From: Mycobacterium simiae
GTDB lineage: Bacteria > Actinomycetota > Actinomycetes > Mycobacteriales > Mycobacteriaceae
NCBI RefSeq assembly: GCF_008370645.1
Contig: NZ_VTZN01000023.1
Span: 1-45,379 of the forward strand
Length of the DNA stretch: 45,379 nt
Reading direction: 5' to 3'
Shown one piece after another: positions 7,720 through 17,111 of the stretch (its first letter is position 1; each line of letters opens with the position of its first letter). The notes under the pieces were generated by a model. The model was given only the letters and a program-made list of their open reading frames with translations, was not told the DNA's origin and did not search any database. A program made the position numbers and the translations under genes.

Positions 7720-9033
7720 CTAATTTACCATCGCTCGAAGTTGTTGCGGCAGCTGTCGTTTCGACCCATAAGGACCTAGAACAGCGGCACCGTAGCGCCT
7801 ACCCAGCAGCCGGCGAGCCACCATGTTGACCTCCTCGACAGTGACCTGCTCGATCTGTCGCAAGGTGTGCTCGATGCTGCGGTGTCGGCCATAGTTCAAT
7901 TCGCTGCGACCAAGGCGGCTCATCCGTGAACTGGAATCCTCCAGTCCCAGCACCAGACCACCGCGCAACGAACCCTTGGCGATGCGACACTCCTGCTCGC
8001 TGACACCGTCGCGTACCACCGATTCCAGCACGTCGCTGGTCACCCGCATGACGTCAGCGAACCGTTCGGGCAAGCAGGCCGCATATACCGACAGTGCGCC
8101 GCTATCGGCGAAGATGTCGAGGGCGGAGTACACCGAGTAGGCCAGCCCGCGAGCCTCGCGGATTTCCTGGAACAGCCGGGAGCTCAGCCCGCCGCCCAGC
8201 GCGGTATGCAGCACCGACAGCGCCCAGCGGTGCTCCCAACCGCGTCCGGGCGTGCGCAGACCCAGCGAAAGGTGGGTCTGCTCCGCGTCGCGCTGGACGA
8301 GCATCAAGCCGGGGGTGCCGTTCACCCGGCCGGCACCTTTGCGTGGCGCGATGGGTTGGCGCCCGCGGACCAGCCGTGGCCCGAAGTGCTGGCGCACCAA
8401 TGCGACCACCTCGTCGTGGACGACGTTGCCGGCCACCGCCACCACCATCCGCTCTGGTGTATAGCGCCGCACGTGGAAGGAGTGCAATTGGGCTCGCGTC
8501 ATCACCGATACGGATTGCACGCTGCCAATGACCGGCCGGCCCACCGGGTGGTCACCGAACAACGCTGCCAAGAACATGTCCGCAAGCGCGTCCTCAGGAT
8601 CGTCGTCGCGCATCGCAATTTCCTCGAGCACGACGTCGCGTTCCAGCTCGACATCGTCGGCGGCGCAGCGCCCGTTGAGCACCACATCGGCGACCAGGTC
8701 GACGGCTAGCGCCAGGTCACTGTCGAGCACGTGCGCGTAGTAACAGGTGTGTTCCTTGGCGGTGAACGCGTTCAGCTCGCCACCGACGGCGTCCATTGCC
8801 TGCGCAATGTCCACGGCGCTCCGGGTGGGTGTCGACTTGAAGAGCAGGTGCTCGAGGAAGTGGGCGGCGCCGGCCACCGTGGCACCCTCGTCGCGCGATC
8901 CCACCCCTACCCACACCCCGACGGAAGCGGAACGCACTGCAGGCAGGTATTCGGTAACGACGCGCAGCCCGCCCGGCAGTGCAGTGCGACGCACTGCCTG
9001 GGCCGCTGGGTCAGCTACTGGCCGTCGCGGCAT
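7720..9033 (-). CDS. pepR: M16-family zinc metalloprotease
   Basis: A pitrilysin-type (insulinase/MPP-like) zinc protease of 437 aa. The inverted zinc motif HFLEH lies at residues 58-62 and the downstream acidic ligand region ([20 protein letters not shown]) follows. The C-terminal half has the inactive M16 domain with [24 protein letters not shown]. The frame is open upstream to 9246, but that part antisense-reads gpsI. The ATG at 9033 gives the length of the M. tuberculosis protein and overlaps the end of gpsI by 23 bp, which suggests translational coupling. The gpsI-pepR order is widely kept in actinobacteria. Confidence 0.93.
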   Translation of the reverse strand: MPRRPVADPAAQAVRRTALPGGLRVVTEYLPAVRSASVGVWVGVGSRDEGATVAGAAHFLEHLLFKSTPTRSAVDIAQAMDAVGGELNAFTAKEHTCYYAHVLDSDLALAVDLVADVVLNGRCAADDVELERDVVLEEIAMRDDDPEDALADMFLAALFGDHPVGRPVIGSVQSVSVMTRAQLHSFHVRRYTPERMVVAVAGNVVHDEVVALVRQHFGPRLVRGRQPIAPRKGAGRVNGTPGLMLVQRDAEQTHLSLGLRTPGRGWEHRWALSVLHTALGGGLSSRLFQEIREARGLAYSVYSALDIFADSGALSVYAACLPERFADVMRVTSDVLESVVRDGVSEQECRIAKGSLRGGLVLGLEDSSSRMSRLGRSELNYGRHRSIEHTLRQIEQVTVEEVNMVARRLLGRRYGAAVLGPYGSKRQLPQQLRAMVN

Positions 9034-11275
9034 CGGCTGGCGCTGCGCTGGGCGCTGCGGCGGAGTTTTCGTCGTCATCCACCAAAACCAGCGAGATCTT
9101 GCCGCGCTTGTCGATATCCGCGATTTCCACCCGCAGCTTGTCTCCGACGTGAACGACGTCCTCCACCTTGGCGATGCGCTTGCCCTTGCCCAGCTTGGAG
9201 ATGTGCACCAAGCCGTCGCGGCCCGGGAGCAGCGACACGAAGGCACCGAAATCGGTGGTCTTGACCACCGTTCCGAGGAACCGCTCCCCTACCGTCGGCA
9301 ATTGCGGATTGGCGATCGCGTTGATCTTGTCGATGGCGGCTTGCGCTGAGGGGCCGTCGGTGGCGCCCACGAACACGGTGCCGTCATCCTCGATGGAGAT
9401 CTGGGCACCGGTCTCCTCGGTGATGGAGTTGATGACCTTGCCCTTGGGCCCGATGACCTCGCCGATCTTGTCCACCGGAACCTTGATGGTGGTCACTCGC
9501 GGCGCATACGGGCTCATCTCGTCGGGTCGGTCGATCGCCTCGGCCATGACCTCCAGGATGGTCAGGCGAGCGTCGCGGGCCTGGTCCAGCGCACCTGCGA
9601 GCACCTGGGACGGAATTCCATCCAACTTGGTGTCCAGCTGCAGGGCGGTGACGAAGTCCTTGGTGCCGGCGACCTTGAAGTCCATGTCGCCGAACGCATC
9701 CTCGGCGCCGAGGATGTCAGTCAGGGTGACAAAGCGTCGCTCGGTTCCACCACCTTCTACTTCGACATCGTCGGAAACCAGACCCATCGCGATGCCGGCC
9801 ACCGGCGCCTTCAGCGGCACTCCGGCGTTGAGCAGCGCCAGTGTGGAGGCGCACACCGACCCCATCGAAGTAGAGCCGTTGGATCCCAATGCCTCTGACA
9901 CCTGCCGGATGGCGTAGGGAAATTCTTCGACGCTGGGCAGTACTGGCACCAGCGCCCGCTCAGCCAGCGCGCCATGGCCAATCTCGCGCCGCTTGGGCGA
10001 CCCGACCCGGCCGGTCTCGCCGGTGGAAAAGGGTGGGAAGTTGTAGTGGTGCATGTAGCGCTTGGTTGTCTCCGGACCGAGCGAGTCGATCTGCTGGGCC
10101 ATCTTGACCATGTCGAGCGTGGTCACGCCCAGTATCTGAGTCTCGCCGCGCTGGAATAAGGCGCTGCCGTGGGCCCGCGGAACGACGGCCACCTCGGCCG
10201 ACAACGCACGGATGTCGGTGATGCCGCGGCCGTCGATGCGGAAGTGGTCAGTGAGAATGCGCTGCCGGACCAGCTTCTTGGTCAGCGCGCGGAACGCAGC
10301 ACTAATCTCTTTTTCCCGGCCGTCGTAGGTGTCGGCGAGCCGCCCGAGAACCTGGACTTTGATCTCTTCGGTGCGCTGGTTGCGCTCGGCCTTGCCGCCG
10401 ATGGACAGGGCGTCAGCCAGCTGATCGGTGGCCACCGAGGCCACCGAGTAGTACACGTCGTCGCCGTAATCGGGGAACACCGGGTACTCGGCGGCCGGTT
10501 TCGCTGCAGCTCCACATGCGTCGGCAAGCTCCTGCTGCGCGGTGCACAGCGCGGCGATGAACGGCTTGGCCGCCTCCAGACCTTGGGCCACCACGCTTTC
10601 CGTCGGTGCCCCGGCACCACCGGTGACCAGCTCGATCACTTTCTCGGTGGCCTCGGCCTCGACCATCATGATCGCAACGTCGCTATCGACGATCCGGCCG
10701 GCGACCACCATGTCGAATACGGAACGCTCGATCTGCTCGACTGTGGGGAATGCCACCCAGGCGCCGTCGATGAGCGCCACCCGTACAGCTCCGATGGGGC
10801 CGGAGAACGGCAGACCGCCTAGCTGCGTGGAGGCCGACGCGGCGTTGATGGCCAGCACATCGTATAGATCGTTGGGGTCCAAGCTCAGGATCGTCACCAC
10901 GACCTGGATTTCGTTGCGCAGGCCGTCGACGAACGACGGGCGCAGCGGGCGGTCGATGAGCCGCGCAGTCAGGATCGCATCGGTGGAAGGCCGGCCCTCC
11001 CGACGAAAAAACGAACCCGGGATGCGGCCGGCCGCATACATCCGTTCCTCGACATCTACGGTCAGCGGGAAGAAGTCGAAATGTTCCTTGGGGTGCTTGC
11101 TGACGGTCGTCGCCGACAGCAACATGTTCTCCTCGTCGAGGTAGGCAACAACCGCGCCAGCGGCCTGCAAGGCCAACCGGCCGGTCTCGAATCGGATGCT
11201 ACGGGTGCCGAAACTCCCGTTGTCGATGGTGGCGGTTGCCTCGAACACGCCTTCTTCAATTTCAGCTACAGACAT
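9011..11275 (-). CDS. gpsI: Polynucleotide phosphorylase (guanosine pentaphosphate synthetase I)
   Basis: 3'-to-5' phosphorolytic exoribonuclease and RNA-tailing enzyme (754 aa); the actinobacterial enzyme was first named GpsI. Two RNase PH cores are visible, the first at ~15-240 with [22 protein letters not shown] and the second at ~350-590 with [13 protein letters not shown] and [16 protein letters not shown] domain follows ([20 protein letters not shown]), then an S1 domain ([20 protein letters not shown]). The C-terminal tail is Ala-rich. The ATG at 11275 is preceded by a 408-bp gene-free stretch that carries a likely promoter and hairpins. PepR starts inside its 3' end. Confidence 0.97.
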   Translation of the reverse strand: MSVAEIEEGVFEATATIDNGSFGTRSIRFETGRLALQAAGAVVAYLDEENMLLSATTVSKHPKEHFDFFPLTVDVEERMYAAGRIPGSFFRREGRPSTDAILTARLIDRPLRPSFVDGLRNEIQVVVTILSLDPNDLYDVLAINAASASTQLGGLPFSGPIGAVRVALIDGAWVAFPTVEQIERSVFDMVVAGRIVDSDVAIMMVEAEATEKVIELVTGGAGAPTESVVAQGLEAAKPFIAALCTAQQELADACGAAAKPAAEYPVFPDYGDDVYYSVASVATDQLADALSIGGKAERNQRTEEIKVQVLGRLADTYDGREKEISAAFRALTKKLVRQRILTDHFRIDGRGITDIRALSAEVAVVPRAHGSALFQRGETQILGVTTLDMVKMAQQIDSLGPETTKRYMHHYNFPPFSTGETGRVGSPKRREIGHGALAERALVPVLPSVEEFPYAIRQVSEALGSNGSTSMGSVCASTLALLNAGVPLKAPVAGIAMGLVSDDVEVEGGGTERRFVTLTDILGAEDAFGDMDFKVAGTKDFVTALQLDTKLDGIPSQVLAGALDQARDARLTILEVMAEAIDRPDEMSPYAPRVTTIKVPVDKIGEVIGPKGKVINSITEETGAQISIEDDGTVFVGATDGPSAQAAIDKINAIANPQLPTVGERFLGTVVKTTDFGAFVSLLPGRDGLVHISKLGKGKRIAKVEDVVHVGDKLRVEIADIDKRGKISLVLVDDDENSAAAPSAAPADAATASS

Positions 11276-11579
11276 GACGTCCGCGTGGCCCTCTCTGGGT
11301 TATTCAGCTGTTTCGCATCGTCACGTAGCAAACCAGCGGTTCGCAGGAGGCACCGCAGGCCGCACGGGCCCGCAAGCCGCCCTGCGGGAGCTTCCCTTAG
11401 CGCATGAACCTGGATGCGGCTACGGCCGTCGATCGAAGCGGCCGACCTGCCCCAGATCCCGGGGAGCCCGGCCGCCACTACCGAAGACCGCCCGATACAG
11501 GCCGGGCTGCTCCCTTGGACGTGCATAGTGACTCGCTGGAGCGGCACCCGCGGATCTGCGTGTCCCGCACCATTTGCTC

Positions 11580-11595
11580 GGGCCGAAACCGGCCC
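11580..11595 (-). promoter_or_regulatory. Hairpin near the start of the predicted gpsI leader
   Basis: A perfect 6-bp stem (GGGCCG/CGGCCC) with a 4-nt loop lies about 11 nt downstream of the TAGAGT box. It could stabilise the 5' end or be a processing site. Confidence 0.4.
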
Positions 11596-11606
11596 AGAAC
11601 GTACAC

Positions 11607-11612
11607 ACTCTA
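11607..11612 (-). promoter_or_regulatory. Likely gpsI -10 box (TAGAGT)
   Basis: TAGAGT on the minus strand, in the context TGTTGTAGAGT (extended TGn-like), ~330 bp before the gpsI ATG. Confidence 0.4.
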
Positions 11613-11683
11613 CAACAGCTAACTCCGCCTACCGGGGAATACCCGAATGCCTGCTAGATCCGGCCTTTAGATCTCGGGTCCGG

Positions 11684-12181
11684 CTAAACATCCTCGACGC
11701 ACACGGCGAACCGCCGCTGGGTGTAGGCGTAGCCCACGCCGCTAGCGCATTGGTCGACGCTGACCGGAGGGTCCAGATCCATGAGAATCTGAGTGACCCG
11801 CTGCCGGTGCGGCACGGATCTATCGCCGCAGTCCACGCGAAAGGGGTCGGCCTTGTGGGCCGGGTCGACACTCATACAGCCACCGAGCACCCAGTCGATG
11901 TCCAGGCAATAGGTGCTGGTCGCACCGCTTATCGCGTTATGCACGGTGTAAGAGGAGTCGACGTCGGACGGGCACTGTGTGCGGTCGGCCCCAGAGTGCT
12001 CGACAGCCACGACCTTGAAATTGGACTCCGGGCTCCCGCACCCCGCTTTGGTGGCCTGGGGCTGGTCCGGTGTGCCGCCGAGCTTGAGACAATCCCCCGC
12101 CTTGAGATCAGGGACGCCGGTTGTCGACGAACACCCCATCAGCGCGAGCGCCGTGCACACGGCCAGGATCAAGGCGCGCAT
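11684..12181 (-). CDS. lppU: Lipoprotein LppU
   Basis: A 165-aa secreted lipoprotein. The signal peptide is short and hydrophobic (2-16) and ends in a lipobox ALMGC with the lipidated Cys at 17. The mature part is Cys-rich (C31, C48 and several later Cys: TQC, TYC, GGC, VDC, DQC, AVC), consistent with disulfides outside the membrane. No catalytic domain is recognised. It starts 11 bp after rpsO's stop, so it is probably expressed with the ribosomal gene. Name is by position and by resemblance to M. tuberculosis LppU (Rv2784c). Confidence 0.85.
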   Translation of the reverse strand: MRALILAVCTALALMGCSSTTGVPDLKAGDCLKLGGTPDQPQATKAGCGSPESNFKVVAVEHSGADRTQCPSDVDSSYTVHNAISGATSTYCLDIDWVLGGCMSVDPAHKADPFRVDCGDRSVPHRQRVTQILMDLDPPVSVDQCASGVGYAYTQRRFAVCVEDV

Positions 12182-12192
12182 CGCGCCGAGGG

Positions 12193-12462
12193 TCAGCGAC
12201 GCAGACCCAGCCGCTCAATGAGCGAACGGTAGCGCTCCACATCGATGCGGGAAATGTACTTGATCAGCCGGCGCCGGCGCCCCACCAACAGCAGCAGTCC
12301 ACGCCGTGAGTGGTGATCGTGCTTATGCACCTTCAAGTGCTCGGTGAGGTCAGCGATCCGCTTGGTCAGCAGCGCGATCTGCGCCTCGGGGGAGCCGGTG
12401 TCAGTCTCATGCAGACCGTAGGAACTGAGAATTTCCTTTTTCTGCTCGGCAGTGAGCGCCAC
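12193..12462 (-). CDS. rpsO: 30S ribosomal protein S15
   Basis: An 89-aa primary 16S rRNA-binding protein of the small subunit platform. The family signature [25 protein letters not shown] spans ~45-70, and [15 protein letters not shown] is the N-terminal helix. The start is GTG at 12462, with a GGAG ribosome site about 8 nt upstream. A promoter and a hairpin-forming leader lie in the 130 bp before it, where S15 often represses its own translation. Confidence 0.97.
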   Translation of the reverse strand: MALTAEQKKEILSSYGLHETDTGSPEAQIALLTKRIADLTEHLKVHKHDHHSRRGLLLLVGRRRRLIKYISRIDVERYRSLIERLGLRR

Positions 12463-12502
12463 AAAACATCTCCATCAATAGGTCCGCGATCAGGGTGGTT
12501 TT

Positions 12503-12527
12503 TGCGGCACGGCCACCGCGAACCGCA
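12503..12527 (-). promoter_or_regulatory. Structured segment of the rpsO leader
   Basis: On the minus strand TGCGG pairs with CCGCA around an inner CGG/CCG stem. It lies between the promoter and the GTG, where S15-binding autocontrol elements occur in other bacteria (inference). Confidence 0.35.
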
Positions 12528-12549
12528 GCACGCGCCAGTGTCGTCGGGC

Positions 12550-12577
12550 AGTCTAGCAGCGGTTGACGGCCCAGCAA
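12550..12577 (-). promoter_or_regulatory. rpsO promoter: -35 TTGCTG, -10 TAGACT
   Basis: TTGCTG (12572-12577) and TAGACT (12550-12555) on the minus strand are separated by 16 bp. Transcription would start near 12543 and give an ~80-nt leader. Confidence 0.55.
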
Positions 12578-12592
12578 CAATTCCTCAACTCG

Positions 12593-13567
12593 TTAGCCCG
12601 CGGCCAACAGGGCACGCGTGCGCTCGGTGTCAGCGCCGATCTCGGCGACGAGATCTCGCACCGACTCGAACTTCTTCTGACCTCGGATGCGGGCGACGAA
12701 GTCCAGCGCAACATGCTGGCCATACAGGTCGGCGCTGGTATCGAGCACGAAAGCCTCGACAGTGCGAGTACGTCCTGAGAACGTTGGATTGGTTCCGATA
12801 GACACCGCGGCTTGGTAGCGCTCACCGGGGAGCACTGCGCCGGTCACCGGTCCGTGCCCAAGGACGGTGAACCAGGCCGCGTATACCCCGTCGGCTGGTA
12901 TAGCCGAAAACATCGGCGGCGCGACGTTGGCGGTGGGGAAGCCCAGCTCAGCCCCTCGCCCGTAGCCCCGAACGACGACCCCCTCAACGCGATGCGGGCG
13001 GCCCAGAGCTTCGGTGGCCGCCATCATGTCTCCGGCATCTACGCAGGAGCGGATGTAGGTAGAAGAGAACGTCACCGTCTCGTTGCTGTGGTGCTCGGAG
13101 ATCAGCGACATCGACTCGACCGCGAAGCCAAACCGCTCACCGGCCCGGCGCAGGGTGTCGACGTCGCCGGCCGCCTTCTTGCCGAACGTGAAGTTTTCGC
13201 CCACCACGACCTCCACCACGTGTAGGTGCTCGACCAGCAGCTCATGGATGTAGCGTTCCGGCGTCAGCTTCATAAAGTCGGTGGTGAACGGCATCACCAA
13301 GCACACGTCGATACCTAGCTCTTCGACCAGCTCGGCGCGGCGGGTCAGCGTGGTCAGCTGCGCCGGGTGGCTGCCGGGGTAGACCACTTCCATGGGATGC
13401 GGGTCGAAGGTCATCAACACGGTCGGCACGCCGCGGGTGCGGCCGGCCTTTACTGCGTGCGCGATCAGCTCGGCGTGCCCCCGATGTACGCCGTCGAACA
13501 CTCCGACGGTAAGCACGCATCTGCCCCAGTCCGTGGGTATGTCGTCCTGACCACGCCACCGCTGCAC
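12593..13567 (-). CDS. ribF: Bifunctional riboflavin kinase/FAD synthetase
   Basis: Makes FMN and then FAD from riboflavin (324 aa). The N-terminal adenylyltransferase domain has the nucleotidyl-transferase motif GVFDGVHRGH (~22-31) and later TYIRSCVDAGDM. The C-terminal kinase domain has VVVRGYGRGAELGFPTANV (the PTAN motif) and the catalytic-Glu region RTVEAFVLD. The start is GTG at 13567. The gene ends 130 bp before rpsO, which has its own promoter. Confidence 0.95.
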   Translation of the reverse strand: MQRWRGQDDIPTDWGRCVLTVGVFDGVHRGHAELIAHAVKAGRTRGVPTVLMTFDPHPMEVVYPGSHPAQLTTLTRRAELVEELGIDVCLVMPFTTDFMKLTPERYIHELLVEHLHVVEVVVGENFTFGKKAAGDVDTLRRAGERFGFAVESMSLISEHHSNETVTFSSTYIRSCVDAGDMMAATEALGRPHRVEGVVVRGYGRGAELGFPTANVAPPMFSAIPADGVYAAWFTVLGHGPVTGAVLPGERYQAAVSIGTNPTFSGRTRTVEAFVLDTSADLYGQHVALDFVARIRGQKKFESVRDLVAEIGADTERTRALLAAG

Positions 13568-13776
13568 AGCGGTAAGCCTACGGCGCGCGGTGTGAGATGG
13601 CGGGCATGTTCCGGGTTACGAAGGCTCATTTTCGGTTCGAGGCTGCGCTCACGGCGCCCTGGCCGCGCCCAGCGCGGCCATCAGCGGGGCGAATGCGCGC
13701 TCACTGCAGGCTCGACGCGGCACGACGAGCGCGGCAGGCAGCGACGCAGCAACCGCATCCGCCTAGACTCCACATT
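13568..13776. other. 209-bp divergent intergenic region between ribF and sirR
   Basis: It holds the sirR promoter at its right end and otherwise no recognised element. In H37Rv, from memory, the gene Rv2787 lies here; no trace of it is seen. Confidence 0.5.
13764..13769 (+). promoter_or_regulatory. sirR/mntR -10 box (TAGACT), leaderless
   Basis: TAGACT ends 7 nt before the GTG at 13777, and a GCGACG (13741-13746) sits 17 bp upstream as a partial -35. There is no ribosome site, so a leaderless mRNA is expected. Confidence 0.55.
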
Positions 13777-14469
13777 GTGAGGGCTGACGAAGAGCCTTGC
13801 GGTCTCACCGCGGTTGCCCAGGACTATCTCAAGGTCATCTGGACGGCGCAGGAATGGTCCAGGGAAAAAGTCAGCACCAAGATGCTGGCCGAGAAACTTG
13901 GGGTGTCAGCCAGCACTGCCTCGGAGTCCATCCGCAAGCTCGCTGAGCAGGGGCTAGTCGACCACGAGAAGTACGGCGCGGTGACGTTGACCGACGCCGG
14001 TCGGCGAGCGGCGCTGGCGATGGTGCGCCGGCATCGGCTGCTGGAGACGTTCCTGGTCAAGGAACTCGGTTATAGCTGGGACGAGGTGCATGACGAGGCC
14101 GAGGTGCTCGAGCATGCCGTGTCGGATCGCCTGGTGGCCCGGATCGACGCCAAACTCGGCTTCCCGCAGCGCGACCCGCACGGTGATCCGATCCCGGCTT
14201 CCGACGGGCAGGTGCCCTCACCGCCGGCCCGCCAGCTGTGGGACTGCCGAGACGGCGACACAGCAACAGTGGCACGCATCTCCGATGCCGACCCGGAAAT
14301 GCTGAGGTATTTCGCTAGCGTCGGCATTAGCCTGGATACCCGCTTGCGGGTGGTGACGCGGCGCGAGTTCGCCGGCATGGTCTCGGTGCTGGTCGAATCC
14401 GACGGCCATAGCCCAATGACCGTCGAGCTGGGAAGCCCTGCGGCGCGGGCGATCTGGGTTGTCGCCTGA
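13777..14469 (+). CDS. sirR: DtxR/MntR-family metal-dependent repressor
   Basis: A metal-responsive repressor of 230 aa; the M. tuberculosis orthologue Rv2788, first named SirR, has been described as the manganese regulator MntR. The helix-turn-helix (VSTKMLAEKLGVSASTASESIRKL, ~32-55) is followed by the DtxR dimerisation/metal domain. Metal-ligand candidates are LVDHEKYG and HRLLETFLVKELG, plus EVHDEAEVLEHAVSDRL with its Glu and His residues. The C-terminal ~75 residues form an SH3-like FeoA domain. The frame is open upstream to 13597, but the GTG at 13777 is preferred: it sits 7 nt after a TAGACT box and matches the orthologue. Confidence 0.92.
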   Translation: MRADEEPCGLTAVAQDYLKVIWTAQEWSREKVSTKMLAEKLGVSASTASESIRKLAEQGLVDHEKYGAVTLTDAGRRAALAMVRRHRLLETFLVKELGYSWDEVHDEAEVLEHAVSDRLVARIDAKLGFPQRDPHGDPIPASDGQVPSPPARQLWDCRDGDTATVARISDADPEMLRYFASVGISLDTRLRVVTRREFAGMVSVLVESDGHSPMTVELGSPAARAIWVVA

Positions 14470-14474
14470 CGAGG

Positions 14475-15722
14475 CTAGTCGGCCAGTAAGCCTTTGGCGA
14501 TATGAGTCACCTGGACCTCATTGCTGCCGGCATAAATCATCAGCGACTTAGCATCGCGGGCGAGCTGTTCCACCCGATACTCAGTCATGTACCCGTTGCC
14601 GCCGAACAACTGGACGGCCTCCATCGCTACCTCAGTGGCGGCCTCCGAGGAATAAAGCTTGATCGCCGACGCCTCGGCCAGGGCGGGCAGCTTTCCGGCT
14701 TTGAGCCGCTCCAGGGTTTGAAAAACCATGTTCTGCACGTTGATTCGAGCAACTTCCATTTTGGCCAGCTTGAGCTGAATCAACTGGAATTGCCCGATGC
14801 TTTTGCCCCACAGGGTACGGGTTCGCGCGTAATCCACACACAGTCGCTGACATTCGTTGATGATGCCCAGCGCCATCAGCGCGACACCGAGGCGTTCGGC
14901 GGCGAAATTGGCCCGGGCGCTATCGCGGCCGTCGCCCTCGTCGTGCTGCTCGCTTTCGCCCAGTAAGCGGTCTGGGGTCAACCGGACGTTGTTGAAGAAC
15001 AACTCGCCGGTCGGCGATGACATCATGCCCATCTTCTTGAACGCCTTGCCCTGGGTCAGGCCCGGCATGCCGGAGTCCAGCACGAAAACAACAACTGGTC
15101 GGTTCCGCCGGTCCACCGCTGGGTCACCATCGTCGAGCTTGGCGTAGACCACCAGGATGTCAGCGTAGGGCCCGTTGGTGATAAACGTCTTCTGCCCGTT
15201 GAGGATGTAGTCTTCGCCGTCGCGTTTGACGTAAGTTTTCATGCCGCCGAACGCATCCGAGCCGGAGTCGGGTTCGGTGATAGCCCATGCCGCAATCTTT
15301 TCCAACGTCATCAGCTGTGGCAGCCAACGCTCCTTTTGGGTCAACGTGCCGCGATTCATGATCGTAGCCGCGCCCAGCCCGAGGCTGACCGCCACTGTGC
15401 TCAGCAGCCCGATGCTGACCCCGGCGAGTTCCGCCACCAGGACAGCGGCCATTGATGCTTGGGCGCCCAGACCACCCAAACCGCTTGAAGCACTGCTCGT
15501 TTCATGCGTTCCAGCCTGCTTCGCGCGTTCCCGGTCCAGCATCGACTTGACCGATTCGGCAGCCAGCACGTCGAGGCCGAATTGGCTGAACAGCTTGCGA
15601 GCGATCGGATATGGCGACAGCGCGCCGGTCTCCAATTCATCCAGATTCGGCCGGATCTCTTTGTCGATGAATTGGCGGACGGCGTCACGCAGCATCAGAT
15701 CGGTGTCGGACCACTCGAACAT
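14475..15722 (-). CDS. fadE21: Acyl-CoA dehydrogenase FadE21
   Basis: A flavin acyl-CoA dehydrogenase (415 aa) that introduces an alpha-beta double bond into an acyl-CoA. The ACAD signature AWAITEPDSGSDAFGGMKT spans ~140-158; FNNVRLTPDRLLGE, ALGIINECQRLCVDYARTR and QLFGGNGYMTEYRVE follow. Near the C-terminus the usual YEG(T/S) base motif reads YAGSNEV, so the common catalytic Glu is Ala. The base must lie elsewhere, as in some branched-chain enzymes, or activity is altered. It lies 13 bp downstream of ltp1 in the same direction. The end is 5 bp from the convergent sirR stop. Confidence 0.92.
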   Translation of the reverse strand: MFEWSDTDLMLRDAVRQFIDKEIRPNLDELETGALSPYPIARKLFSQFGLDVLAAESVKSMLDRERAKQAGTHETSSASSGLGGLGAQASMAAVLVAELAGVSIGLLSTVAVSLGLGAATIMNRGTLTQKERWLPQLMTLEKIAAWAITEPDSGSDAFGGMKTYVKRDGEDYILNGQKTFITNGPYADILVVYAKLDDGDPAVDRRNRPVVVFVLDSGMPGLTQGKAFKKMGMMSSPTGELFFNNVRLTPDRLLGESEQHDEGDGRDSARANFAAERLGVALMALGIINECQRLCVDYARTRTLWGKSIGQFQLIQLKLAKMEVARINVQNMVFQTLERLKAGKLPALAEASAIKLYSSEAATEVAMEAVQLFGGNGYMTEYRVEQLARDAKSLMIYAGSNEVQVTHIAKGLLAD

Positions 15723-15735
15723 GGCAGGCCTATTC

Positions 15736-16926
15736 TTAGCGTTCGGCGCGCTGGTATGCGGTGACCACCGCAGCGCCGCCCAACCCGATGTTGTGTTGCA
15801 ATGCGGCGGTGACGTTGTCGACCTGGCGCTTGTCGGCGGTACCGCGAAGCTGCCAGGTCAATTCGGAGCACTGCGCCAACCCGGTCGCGCCCAGCGGATG
15901 GCCTTTGGAGATCAGGCCACCGGAGGGGTTGACCACCCAGCGTCCGCCGTAGCTGGTGTCGCCGTTATCGATCAGCTTGGGCGCCTCCCCCGGCCCACAC
16001 AGGCCGAGCGCCTCATAGAGGAGTAGCTCGTTGGCGGAGAAGCAGTCGTGCAGCTCGATCACCTGGAAGTCCGCCGGACCCAGACCGGATTGATCGTAAA
16101 CACGTTGCGCTGCTTGTACATTCATGTCGTAGCCGATGAGGTTCTTGGCGCTGCCGTCGAAAGTCGAGATGAAGTCGGTGGTCATCGCTTGGCCGACAAT
16201 CTCCACGGCCTGACCGGCCAGGCCGTGGCCATCGACGAACGACTCCGAGGCCAGGATGGCCGCAGCCGAACCGTCGGAGGTGGGCGAGCATTGCAGCTTG
16301 GTGAGCGGGTCAGAGATCATCCGCGAGGCCAGGATGTCGTCGAGCGTGTACAAGTCCTGGAACTGCGCATACGGATTGTTCACCGAATGCTTGTGGTTCT
16401 TGTAGCCGATCTTGGCGAAATGCTCTGCGGTGGTGCCGTACTGTTTCATGTGCTCGCGGCCGGCGGCGCCGAACATCCAGGGGGCGACGGGCATCGCGAA
16501 CTCATCGATGTCGGCCAACGCTTTGACATGCCTAGCCAGCGGCGATTCCCGGTCCTGAGCACCTCCGCCCAACGCGCCGGGTTGCATCTTTTCGAAGCCG
16601 AGCGCAATGGCGCAGTCGGCGATCCCGCCCCGGATGGCCTGTGCCCCCAGGAAAAGCGCCGTGGAGCCGGTTGCGCAGTTGTTGTTGACGTTGACAATCG
16701 GAATCCCGGTCATGCCCAGCTCATACAGCGCCCGCTGCCCGGATGTGGAATCGCCAGCGACATAACCGACGTAGCCTTGTTCGACGTCGCCGTAGTCGAT
16801 GCCCGCGTCCTGCAGGGCGTTGGTTCCCGCTTCCCTGGCCATGTCGGGGTAGTCCCAGCCTTCGCGGCGACCCGGCTTCTCGAACTTGGTCATGCCTACG
16901 CCGACGACAAACACTTTGTTGGACAT
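15736..16926 (-). CDS. ltp1: Thiolase-like lipid-transfer protein/keto acyl-CoA thiolase Ltp1
   Basis: An SCP-x-type thiolase fold protein (396 aa). It has the nucleophile Cys84 in [12 protein letters not shown], a downstream His in [11 protein letters not shown] and the C-terminal [15 protein letters not shown]. These support thiolytic or retro-aldol cleavage of a keto-acyl-CoA, acting with the downstream acyl-CoA dehydrogenase. The frame is open to 17088, but the ATG at 16926 has a strong AAGGGG site and begins with the conserved VGVGMTKF start. The 185 bp upstream, where H37Rv carries IS1602 genes, hold no transposase sequence. Confidence 0.93.
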   Translation of the reverse strand: MSNKVFVVGVGMTKFEKPGRREGWDYPDMAREAGTNALQDAGIDYGDVEQGYVGYVAGDSTSGQRALYELGMTGIPIVNVNNNCATGSTALFLGAQAIRGGIADCAIALGFEKMQPGALGGGAQDRESPLARHVKALADIDEFAMPVAPWMFGAAGREHMKQYGTTAEHFAKIGYKNHKHSVNNPYAQFQDLYTLDDILASRMISDPLTKLQCSPTSDGSAAAILASESFVDGHGLAGQAVEIVGQAMTTDFISTFDGSAKNLIGYDMNVQAAQRVYDQSGLGPADFQVIELHDCFSANELLLYEALGLCGPGEAPKLIDNGDTSYGGRWVVNPSGGLISKGHPLGATGLAQCSELTWQLRGTADKRQVDNVTAALQHNIGLGGAAVVTAYQRAER

Positions 16927-17111
16927 CTTTGGCCCCTTCCGAACGGCTTGAAACGCGGCCCATGGTGGTACGCCGTGGACCGACCGGACACCGGTCTCTA
17001 CAGTCTGCAACTTCGGCTCGTGGCGATCGCGGGCGAGGGGCACTGCTGGATCGTCAAGGACGTCGCCGCTGCTCGGGTAGGGCGGCACCGGTCGGGCTTA
17101 AGCAGCGGCCC

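Larger units (their letters stand above)
11276..11683 (-). other. 408-bp gene-free stretch: probable long gpsI leader
   Basis: No credible coding frame is present; the open frames here lack ribosome sites and family resemblance. On the minus strand a TAGAGT box (11607-11612) with an upstream TG is followed by a perfect hairpin (GGGCCG, 4-nt loop, CGGCCC; 11580-11595) and several weaker GC-rich stems before the gpsI ATG. This would give a leader of roughly 320 nt. Structured leaders of pnp genes mediate autocontrol in other bacteria; that role here is inference. Confidence 0.5.

Noticed and set aside
9034..9246. N-terminal extension of pepR to 9246
   Set aside because: The added residues (Arg/Ser/Trp-rich) are gpsI read in another frame; the M16 protein starts normally at 9033.
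9168..9917. 249-aa plus-strand open frame opposite gpsI
   Set aside because: Third-position GC shadow of gpsI with Ser/Pro-rich random composition.
11404..12232. Plus-strand frames of 72 and 272 aa in the gpsI-lppU gap
   Set aside because: They run antisense through lppU or lack start signals; composition resembles other shadow frames.
16927..17111. Transposase or resolvase remnants between ltp1 and truB
   Set aside because: Checked because H37Rv carries IS1602 there; no coding trace or inverted ends were seen.
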